From Roseimaritima sp. (GTDB taxonomy: Bacteria; Planctomycetota; Planctomycetia; Pirellulales; Pirellulaceae), in contig SLFV01000483.1 in assembly GCA_007124075.1 (NCBI GenBank), positions 1 through 12,790 on the forward strand: a stretch of DNA of 12,790 nt. The letters are read 5' to 3'. This document shows positions 7,084 to 12,790 of this stretch, in pieces (the first letter of the stretch is position 1; each line of letters begins with the position of its first letter). The notes under the pieces were generated by a model that saw nothing but the letters and a program-made list of their open reading frames with translations, was not told the origin of the DNA and made no database searches. A program made the translations under genes and the position numbers.

Positions 7084-8177
7084 CCTCCCGGATCTGTCTT
7101 GTCATTCCCACGCTGGACCAGGGTGGTGCGGAACAACAACTGTGTTTGTTGGCCGCTGGTTTGCCACGCGACCAGTTCGACTGTCACGTGGTCCTGTTGA
7201 CCCGCGATGGCCCGCGCAGACGCATGCTGGATGAAGCGGGAATCCCCGTGAAGCTGATCGAAAAACGCTGGAAGGTTGATCCCGGATCCTATTTTCGACT
7301 GAAACGTCACCTCCGCAAACTGGCTCCCGATGTTGTCCACACGTGGCTGTTCGCGGCCAACAGTTACGGTCGCGCCGCTGCGGTTGCTGCTGGCGTGCGC
7401 TCTGTCTTGGGGTCGGAAAGGTGCGTCGATCCGTGGAAAACCACCTTCCACTTTGCGATCGATCGATACCTGGCCAAACATTCGCAGGGGCTGACGACCA
7501 ACAGTCGTGGCGTTCAGCAGTTTTACGCGCGGCATGGAATTCCGCCGACAACGTTCGAGATCATTCCCAATGGGATCGCGCCAGCGGTTCACAACGATCG
7601 ATGCCGCCAGCAGGTCGCTCAGCAACTGGGAATTGATCCCGAACGTCGGTGGATTGTCGCCGTGGGACGTTTGTGGCCGCAAAAGCGATATCGCGATTTG
7701 ATCTGGGCTGCGGAGATGCTGGCTTCGCTGCGGGAAGACACTACGCTAGTGATCATCGGTGACGGGCCCCAAGCGGCCGAACTGAAGCGATACCGAGACG
7801 CGGTTAGCGACCGGCAACGCATTCGCTTTGTTGGCCAGCAGGAAAATGTTGTCGAATTGCTGTCGCACTTTGACGTGTTTTGGATCGGCAGCGAATACGA
7901 AGGTCAAAGCAACGCACTGATGGAAGCCATGCAAGCCGGCCTGCCAGTGGTGGCCTCCGACATTCCGGGCAACCGCGACCTGGTTGCCCCCAATCGCAAC
8001 GGGTGCTTGGTCCCGTGCGGCGATGCTGCTACGTTTGCCAAGCAGACGCACCTATTGTTGGAATCCCCCGAGACGGCGCGACAGTGGGGAGCGGTGGGAA
8101 AACAGAGGATTGCAACGGAGTTTTCCGTGCAACAAATGATTCAGCGTCACGTCGACTATTATCTCCGATTTCTTTAG
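7080..8177 (+). CDS. GT4-family glycosyltransferase with intact E-x7-E motif
   Basis: 365 residues, the normal length for GT4. The TTG at 7080 overlaps the preceding TGA by 4 bp (TTGA). It is the right start because the N-terminus then reads MTSRICLVIPTLDQGGAEQQ, matching the glycine-rich opening (P-x-L-x-x-GGAE) of the family. Residues 82-90 give APDVVHTWL (P-D-V-V-H-x-H-like), 161-166 give IIPNGI, 191-203 IVAVGRLWPQKRY, 224-230 VIIGDGP and 272-286 EYEGQSNALMEAMQA, in which E274 and E282 form the E-x7-E nucleotide-sugar site. It should be a retaining transferase acting in the cytoplasm on a lipid-linked or nascent glycan; sugar and acceptor cannot be read. It lies immediately before surE, with 5 bp between. 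Confidence 0.92.
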   Translation: MTSRICLVIPTLDQGGAEQQLCLLAAGLPRDQFDCHVVLLTRDGPRRRMLDEAGIPVKLIEKRWKVDPGSYFRLKRHLRKLAPDVVHTWLFAANSYGRAAAVAAGVRSVLGSERCVDPWKTTFHFAIDRYLAKHSQGLTTNSRGVQQFYARHGIPPTTFEIIPNGIAPAVHNDRCRQQVAQQLGIDPERRWIVAVGRLWPQKRYRDLIWAAEMLASLREDTTLVIIGDGPQAAELKRYRDAVSDRQRIRFVGQQENVVELLSHFDVFWIGSEYEGQSNALMEAMQAGLPVVASDIPGNRDLVAPNRNGCLVPCGDAATFAKQTHLLLESPETARQWGAVGKQRIATEFSVQQMIQRHVDYYLRFL

Positions 8178-8182
8178 GACCC

Positions 8183-8941
8183 ATGAAAATCTTGCTAACC
8201 AATGACGACGGTGTCTACGCGCCCGGTTTGGCTGCCCTGGAAGCGCAGCTTTGCCACCTGGGCGAAGTGCTGGTCGTTGCACCTGCGACCGAACAAAGTG
8301 GCGTCGGCCACGCGATTACCTTCTTGACTCCGCTGATTTGCAAACGCGTTGCGCGGCTTGACCGCCATCCCGCCTGGGCGGTTGAGGGATCGCCCGCCGA
8401 TAGTGTGAAACTTGCCATCGCGGAACTTTGTCCCTGGAAACCTGACTTGGTTGTCAGCGGGATCAACAGTGGATTGAACGCAGGTATCAATGTCCTGTAC
8501 AGCGGTACGGTCGCGGCGGCGATCGAAGGCGCTTTTTTTGGAATCACCAGCATCGCGGTTTCGCTGGAGTATGACTCCGACCCGAATTATCAGGCCGCAG
8601 CCGTGATTGCTAGGAATCTGGTGACGGCGATCACTGCGCGTCCAACCGCCGCAGGTGGGTTGTTCAATATCAACATACCCACGGTCGCCACGCAGCATGC
8701 GCCGGAGGTGCGTGTCGTGCCCATGGGATTGGCCCAATATGGGGACCGCTACGAAAAACGACAGGACCCTGGCGGCCGTGATTACTACTGGGCAGTCTGG
8801 AATGATCCCGAGGTTCCTCCAGCCGAGGGTAGTGATGTGACCGAACTCCGCCGCGGACGCGTGACGGTCACACCATTGCAATTCGACATGACACGTCAGG
8901 AGCTGATGGAGCCAATGGTCGATTGGGATTTGCGCGCCTAA
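8183..8941 (+). CDS. surE: 5'/3'-nucleotidase SurE
   Basis: 252 residues, the standard SurE length. The frame is open further upstream, but the ATG at 8183 gives the canonical N-terminus MKILLTNDDGVYAPGL. Metal ligands known from SurE structures are all present: D8-D9, S39 (EQSGVGHAIT) and N95 (VSGINSGLNAG). The signatures VEGSPADSVKLAI (68-80) and YSGTVAAAIEGAF (106-118) are also typical. The enzyme removes phosphate from nucleoside 5'- or 3'-monophosphates and, in some species, from short polyphosphate, in the cytoplasm. In many bacteria surE neighbours pcm and nlpD/rpoS; here it ends a unit that starts with hpt, whose products (IMP, GMP) are possible substrates. The preceding stop is 5 bp upstream and AGGA partly overlaps it, so translation is probably coupled. 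Confidence 0.95.
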   Translation: MKILLTNDDGVYAPGLAALEAQLCHLGEVLVVAPATEQSGVGHAITFLTPLICKRVARLDRHPAWAVEGSPADSVKLAIAELCPWKPDLVVSGINSGLNAGINVLYSGTVAAAIEGAFFGITSIAVSLEYDSDPNYQAAAVIARNLVTAITARPTAAGGLFNINIPTVATQHAPEVRVVPMGLAQYGDRYEKRQDPGGRDYYWAVWNDPEVPPAEGSDVTELRRGRVTVTPLQFDMTRQELMEPMVDWDLRA

Positions 8942-8976
8942 CGCCCGTGTGGGATTGAGTGCGATAAGCAACACTG

Positions 8977-9001
8977 GGTCTATAACAGACCGACTCGTTT
9001 T
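8977..9001 (+). terminator. Weak candidate terminator of the hpt-surE unit
   Basis: GGTCT (8977-8981) and AGACC (8987-8991) form a 5-bp stem with a 5-nt ATAAC loop, followed after six bases by TTTT (8998-9001). It lies 36 bp after the surE stop. The stem is short and the T-run is offset, so this is tentative. Confidence 0.3.
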
Positions 9002-9008
9002 CCACTCC

Positions 9009-9047
9009 AAAAATCTCTCCCTGCCGTTCTCGCTGCGCCGGGAGAGA
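9009..9047 (-). terminator. Rho-independent terminator of the yihY-like gene
   Basis: On the minus strand the sequence is TCTCTCCC (9047-9040), an 18-nt loop, GGGAGAGA (9021-9014), then TTTTT (9013-9009). The 8-bp stem is perfect and directly followed by the T-run. It begins about 17 bp beyond the TAA of the minus-strand gene, exactly where its terminator is expected. Confidence 0.6.
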
Positions 9048-9063
9048 CCGGCAAACCGGAGCG

Positions 9064-10557
9064 TTATCGACCCTGTGTCGCTAAATCGCGGAGCGTTGTT
9101 TGTGCGGCCCACGGACTCCACTGCGATTGCCACTGTCGCAGGCACTGCCACACAGGATCCTCAGGCGGAGGCCAGGTCGCGTACAGGGGACGGTACAGGA
9201 TTTCGTCCAGCGTGATCTTGTCGGTCGGCCTGGCCGGCAGCAGCAATTCCGAGTCCGCCGTGGCGTCCCCCCCTTCGCTCAGTCGCAACAACCCGCTGGC
9301 AACCAAAACTTCGCACAGTTGCTGAACCACCTTTGCCGATAATCCAAGCCGGTCCACCAAACAACTGCGATCGATCGGTTGGCCGCGGTCAAAGGCAGCA
9401 GCGATTTCGACCATGAGCGGAAGCATCCAGACAGGGTCGCCTTTCACGCGGTCACTGTCAGTCGCCAGCGCTGACGCGGGATCACGACCGTGGACCGTTT
9501 GCAGGGTAAACGTCCAAATCAAACCGAATAAAAATATTAACCAGGTTACGTAAATCCAAAACAAAAACAAAGGAATCAAGCCTAACGAGCCGTATAATGC
9601 CGAATAGGGCAATGCGGTCCGTACGTAAATCTGGAAGCTGAATTTGGCACCTTCCCACAGTAATGCGGCTACTAGGGATCCAATCAACGCCGCCCGAAAA
9701 GAAACACGGGTATTAGGCATTAGCGAGTACAGCAGGAACAGCAGCATCCAGCTAGCAAGCGCGCCAATCAAGTAGTTCAGCGAGGTTCCCAGAAAAACCC
9801 CCAGCCGCGTTTCGCTGACAAATTCGACGAACTGACCGCTCAGGTACAAGCTAATCCCCAGCAGCCCCGTCCCCAGCGTGATCATCGACCAGTGGATTGC
9901 CAACCGCAGATGAATCGGGCGACCGTCGGGGACTGCGTAAATGCGATTAAAAACCTGCTCCACCGAGTCGGTCAGCGACAACGCAGCGTAGATGAACAAT
10001 AGAAAGCCGATCAGGCCGATACTTGCAAAATCCAGGTTCGCCACCTGGTCGATCATGTCGCTCAGGATTTCGCGGATGTCCGACTCCAGTAAACGTTGCT
10101 GGTCGTCAAACTCCGCCGCTGGCGAGACCGGATCCTGCTCCAAAAGGCTGTCAAAGTCAACAGCCCGCGGAATCGTGGACGACTGATCCCCTACCACCTG
10201 CCCCCCCTCTCCCGGTTGGTCGTTCCCGTTGACCGCAGGCCCGTATTGAATCTCGGGAACACCAAAGAAAGCGTATAGCTGCGTTTCGACACGCCCCCGC
10301 AGTTCTCGCATCCCACCGATGACGTTGAACAGTGCTAGCCCCAAAACCGCCAGCGGGATCAACGCGAAAATCGTACGGTATGTCAGTTCTGCGGCCATCC
10401 CCTGAGCACGATGCCGATCCAGTGCGCGCCAGCAATGACTGGAAAGTTCGAAAGCGTGCCGCACACGCTGCTGCTGCCGCGTCAGTTCCTCACGTGGTTC
10501 ACGAACCGCATCGCCCAGAAAGTCCACGGTTTGACGAAGAAAACGTGGTAGCGGCAT
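9064..10557 (-). CDS. YihY/BrkB (UPF0761) family inner-membrane protein with long periplasmic-type insert and C-terminal winged-helix-like domain
   Basis: 497 residues; YihY-only members are nearer 290. There are six hydrophobic segments (about 59-81, 178-200, 219-241, 258-280, 287-308, 323-351). Family motifs include AAELTYRTIFALIPLAV (55-71), AALSLTDSVEQVFNRIY (191-207) and RAALIGSLVAALLWEGAKFSF (288-308, the LxxxLxWExxKxxF pattern). Between helices 1 and 2 lies an acidic, Gly/Pro-rich insert of about 60 residues (about 101-160) that looks disordered. After the last helix a soluble tail (about 355-497) contains a segment resembling a winged helix: GQPIDRSCLVDRLGLSAKVVQQLCEVLVASGLLRL, residues 392-426. 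The old name ribonuclease BN for this family is incorrect; its function is still poorly defined. The gene follows the TrhO-RluA gene by 45 bp on the same strand and ends before a terminator-like hairpin. Confidence 0.88.
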   Translation of the reverse strand: MPLPRFLRQTVDFLGDAVREPREELTRQQQRVRHAFELSSHCWRALDRHRAQGMAAELTYRTIFALIPLAVLGLALFNVIGGMRELRGRVETQLYAFFGVPEIQYGPAVNGNDQPGEGGQVVGDQSSTIPRAVDFDSLLEQDPVSPAAEFDDQQRLLESDIREILSDMIDQVANLDFASIGLIGFLLFIYAALSLTDSVEQVFNRIYAVPDGRPIHLRLAIHWSMITLGTGLLGISLYLSGQFVEFVSETRLGVFLGTSLNYLIGALASWMLLFLLYSLMPNTRVSFRAALIGSLVAALLWEGAKFSFQIYVRTALPYSALYGSLGLIPLFLFWIYVTWLIFLFGLIWTFTLQTVHGRDPASALATDSDRVKGDPVWMLPLMVEIAAAFDRGQPIDRSCLVDRLGLSAKVVQQLCEVLVASGLLRLSEGGDATADSELLLPARPTDKITLDEILYRPLYATWPPPEDPVWQCLRQWQSQWSPWAAQTTLRDLATQGR

Positions 10558-10602
10558 AAGCGATGTCTTTCAGCTTGTTATGGTGCGCACGCGACCGTTC
10601 CA

Positions 10603-12417
10603 CTAATACCGCGTTGAGGCCGGCCGTGGCATGCCTGCACCCAGCGCTGCCCAGTTGGGCGCGGGCGCGGTGATGGTTTGCATCTGACCAGTTAATGGCG
10701 ATGGAAATGTTAGCGTCCAGGCATGCAGGCACATAGGGGCGTCGTCGGGATGCCGCGTTTGCGTCCGTTCCGCCGTCATGGTGGGACCATAGACCGGATC
10801 GCCGACAACCGGAAAACCCAAGGAATGCAGGTGAATCCGGATCTGGTTGGTTCGTCCGGTGATTGGGCAGGCTTCCAATAACGAACTATGGTCATCCAGA
10901 CGCTGCATTACCCGAAAATCCGTACGCGCCGTTAAGCCGTCCCCAGCGACTTGGCGACTGCCTGCTTCGCCCGCATGACGCGCGATTCGGGCCTGACAAG
11001 AAAACTGATCCGTGTTCGGGTGACCCTGGCAGCGAACGAGGTAGGTCTTGCGCACCGCGTCAGACTGGAAAGCAGGTTGTAGCAGACGAGCGTATTTTTG
11101 CCGCCGCGAAAAGATCACCACTCCCGTTGTGTTGGCATCCAACCGGTGTGCAGGCCGCAGCACCTCGGGTGCATAGACTTGGTTCAAGATAGAAGTCAGC
11201 GTATTTCGATTGAAACGACCGCACGGGTGCATCGGTAGCGGAGCCGATTTATTGACCGCTACGATCGCTTCGTCTTCGTACAGGAAGTCAATTTCCATGC
11301 TGACCGGTGGTTCCACTGTTTCAGGGAAGAGGTGCGAAAATTCCTGCCCCGCTCGGACCGTCAAACCAGGTTCAACGGCGATGCTACCGCGACAAATCTG
11401 CCCTGCCTCAAACCATTGCAGCCAACGATTTCGGTCGATGTGGGGATGCATCTCCGTCAACGCATCAATCAAATGCTTGTTGTCGTGAACCTGGGGGATG
11501 CGAATCGGTCGCCGATTGGTGTAGGGAAGGCTGCCAGGAAGCGGCGATGTGACGCGTTGAAGCGTTTTGGCTCGGGTCACCAACTGCTGGGCTTGCCGCA
11601 TTTCAGGGGTCACAAAGCAGTGGGGGCATGACTGCCCTACAACATAACTGGGCTGCATTTGCTCCTCCGCTGTCACAACCGCCTGGCACGCAAAACAAAC
11701 CGCCGCGGCGGTGGGACGCAAACGGGGGTCCAAGGCGACGCGTCCGTCAAACACGAAACAATCACCCTCATAGTGCGCTTCGCCACACTCTTCGAAATAC
11801 TTTAAAATCCCGCCATCAAGCTGATAAATCTGCTCGAAACCCTGGCCCTCCATCAGCGGCCCCGCTTTTTCACAACGGATACCTCCGGTGCAAAACATGA
11901 CGATCGTTTGGCGTTTCATTTCGGCAGGAAGGGACTTGACCGCCTCTGGAAAATCACGGAAGTGATCCACGCCTATCGCCTCCGCCCCCTCAAAACTCCC
12001 CAGCCGCACTTCGTAATCATTGCGAACATCCAACAACGTGACCTGCCGCCCTTCGTCCAACCATTGTTTCAGTTTTTGAGGCGGCAATTTCGGGGATGTC
12101 TTCCGCACCGGATCGATACCCGAAACCCCAAACGCAATGATCTCCTTCTTCAGCTTGACCAGGAGCCTTTGAAACGGCATTTCCTCGCTAAAACTTTCCT
12201 TGACTTCAATGCAACTGAATTCCTCCTGGGCTTGCAGCCATCGTACCCACTGGCGTAACGCATCGGGTTGCCCCGCCAGGAAACAGTTGATTCCCTCTGG
12301 GCTTAGCATCACCGTCCCTTTCAGCCCGGCCTGCGCACACGCGTTACGCATCTCCACACGTCGCTCTGGTAAGCGGTCAAGCGAAAGAAACTGGTAAGCA
12401 GCAATATTCAGGAACAT
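10603..12417 (-). CDS. Fusion of tRNA uridine-34 hydroxylase TrhO (YceA, rhodanese type) and RluA-family pseudouridine synthase
   Basis: 604 residues in one frame. The ATG at 12417 is the first start after an in-frame TAG. Residues 1-270 match TrhO/UPF0176: GTVMLSPEGINCFLAG (34-49), the rhodanese segment LLDVRNDYEVRLGSFEGA (128-145) and the active-site loop FCTGGIRCEKA with C176 and C182. The Cys pairs C241/C244 and C264/C267 may bind zinc. TrhO makes 5-hydroxyuridine at tRNA position 34 using oxygen. After a linker, residues about 307-360 resemble an S4 RNA-binding domain and 370-590 are a pseudouridine synthase: HRLDANTTG (424-432) with catalytic D427, KTY (457-459) and GRTNQIRIHL (521-530). 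The usual KPxG motif is replaced by NKSAPLPMHPCGRF; the HPxGR part recalls Pus9/RIB2-type enzymes that modify tRNA position 32. Both halves keep their catalytic residues, so a bifunctional anticodon-loop enzyme is inferred. It is followed by the YihY-like gene after 45 bp. Confidence 0.92.
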   Translation of the reverse strand: MFLNIAAYQFLSLDRLPERRVEMRNACAQAGLKGTVMLSPEGINCFLAGQPDALRQWVRWLQAQEEFSCIEVKESFSEEMPFQRLLVKLKKEIIAFGVSGIDPVRKTSPKLPPQKLKQWLDEGRQVTLLDVRNDYEVRLGSFEGAEAIGVDHFRDFPEAVKSLPAEMKRQTIVMFCTGGIRCEKAGPLMEGQGFEQIYQLDGGILKYFEECGEAHYEGDCFVFDGRVALDPRLRPTAAAVCFACQAVVTAEEQMQPSYVVGQSCPHCFVTPEMRQAQQLVTRAKTLQRVTSPLPGSLPYTNRRPIRIPQVHDNKHLIDALTEMHPHIDRNRWLQWFEAGQICRGSIAVEPGLTVRAGQEFSHLFPETVEPPVSMEIDFLYEDEAIVAVNKSAPLPMHPCGRFNRNTLTSILNQVYAPEVLRPAHRLDANTTGVVIFSRRQKYARLLQPAFQSDAVRKTYLVRCQGHPNTDQFSCQARIARHAGEAGSRQVAGDGLTARTDFRVMQRLDDHSSLLEACPITGRTNQIRIHLHSLGFPVVGDPVYGPTMTAERTQTRHPDDAPMCLHAWTLTFPSPLTGQMQTITAPAPNWAALGAGMPRPASTRY

Positions 12418-12537
12418 GGTTTTCTTGGGTTTTGTCTAACGCAGCAACGTGGCAACCCCGGTGCTTGCCGGTTGCACCAAGCCGCCCCTTCGTTGCCTGC
12501 AAAAGATAACCTCTCGTGACGGGTTGGGAAATAAGCA

Positions 12538-12572
12538 TCTTCCGCAAAATCAGTGGTGACAGTCACGGAAGA
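12538..12572. repeat. Inverted repeat with internal palindrome, upstream of the TrhO-RluA gene
   Basis: TCTTCCG (12538-12544) pairs with CGGAAGA (12566-12572), a perfect 7-bp stem with a 21-nt loop. Overlapping the right arm is the palindrome GTGAC-A-GTCAC (12556-12566). It lies about 120-155 bp upstream of the ATG of the minus-strand gene. A protein-binding site or leader RNA structure is possible; nothing decides this. Confidence 0.45.
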
Positions 12573-12621
12573 CAAGGGTGGGGAGGGGAATAACCTCGGC
12601 TTTCGCGGTTGATCCGCCCTG

Positions 12622-12655
12622 CTCCTTTGCTGCGGTTCGCTTCGCAGCGGGGAAG
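12622..12655 (+). repeat. Hairpin-forming inverted repeat
   Basis: GCTGCG (12629-12634) and CGCAGC (12643-12648) form a perfect 6-bp stem with an 8-nt loop. Read as plus-strand RNA the stem extends outward through three G-U pairs (12626-12628 with 12649-12651), then C12625-G12652, one mismatch and two more pairs. On the minus strand the wobble positions become mismatches, so plus-strand RNA would fold better. There is no T-run after it. Confidence 0.4.
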
Positions 12656-12790
12656 CATGGTCAATGGCTTAGGACGGGGCCCTAGCGAAATTCGCCAGAA
12701 TTCCTCGAACCAAAGAAACTGGGGCGAACTCCGCTAATCTACCATTGAGTGCTTACGAACCGCTCAGAAAAGGTTTACGAAGGGTCAGGC

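Larger units (their letters stand above)
12418..12790. other. Gene-free region upstream of the TrhO-RluA gene
   Basis: All three minus-strand frames entering from the right edge meet a stop within about 40 bases, and I see no credible plus-strand gene. The region must include the promoter of the TrhO-RluA gene, but no clear hexamer pair stands out and there is no Shine-Dalgarno before its ATG. It contains the inverted repeats listed at 12538-12572 and 12622-12655. Confidence 0.6.

Noticed and set aside
7880..8182. Possible longer N-terminus of SurE from an upstream in-frame start
   Set aside because: It would overlap the glycosyltransferase gene by about 300 bp, and SurE proteins begin exactly at the MKILLTNDDG seen at 8183.
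8195..9151. Minus-strand open frame of 318 residues covering surE and the spacer
   Set aside because: surE on the plus strand has every metal ligand and signature; the antisense frame has none and would run through the terminator hairpin.
1..12790. CRISPR array, tRNA or rRNA gene, insertion sequence, attachment site
   Set aside because: Looked for spaced direct repeats, cloverleaf-like segments, transposase motifs and terminal inverted repeats around coding frames; none was seen by eye.

Overview
The window looks like a chromosomal segment from a planctomycete, probably of the Rhodopirellula/Pirellulaceae kind. This is inferred from moderately high G+C, frequent GTG/TTG starts, weak or absent Shine-Dalgarno sites, a short C-G-C-G-G-G lipoprotein with a carboxypeptidase-regulatory-like fold, and a Pro/Gly-rich exported protein. 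No rRNA, tRNA, CRISPR array, insertion sequence or phage gene is visible.

Layout, left to right. (1) 1-1089, minus strand: the 5' part of an exported Pro/Gly-rich protein that leaves the window on the left. (2) 1090-1382: divergent intergenic region with a perfect 10-bp inverted repeat. (3) 1383-2777, plus: an exported two-HKD phospholipase D/cardiolipin-synthase-like enzyme. It converges, with only 4 bp between stops, on (4) a minus-strand pair: a small lipoprotein (4986-4531) followed by a large polytopic GT-C-like membrane protein (4503-2782). (5) 5309-8941, plus: a tightly packed four-gene unit of hypoxanthine phosphoribosyltransferase, two GT4-type glycosyltransferases and SurE nucleotidase, with junctions of 4-bp overlap, 4-bp overlap and a 5-bp gap. 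(6) 8942-9063: convergent intergenic region with a good terminator for the minus strand and a weaker hairpin for the plus strand. (7) 12417-9064, minus: a 604-residue TrhO-RluA fusion (tRNA U34 hydroxylase plus pseudouridine synthase) followed 45 bp later by a YihY/BrkB-family membrane protein. (8) 12418-12790: about 370 bp with no gene but several inverted repeats.

The products fall into three themes: cell envelope and surface glycans (Pro/Gly-rich protein, PLD, GT-C, two GT4, YihY), purine nucleotide salvage (Hpt, SurE), and tRNA modification (TrhO-RluA). Nothing here is clearly an unknown defence or mobile system. The most distinctive items are the TrhO-RluA fusion, the nesting of two glycosyltransferases between two purine-nucleotide enzymes in one coupled unit, and a GT4 enzyme in which the second glutamate of the usual E-x7-E motif is replaced by arginine.
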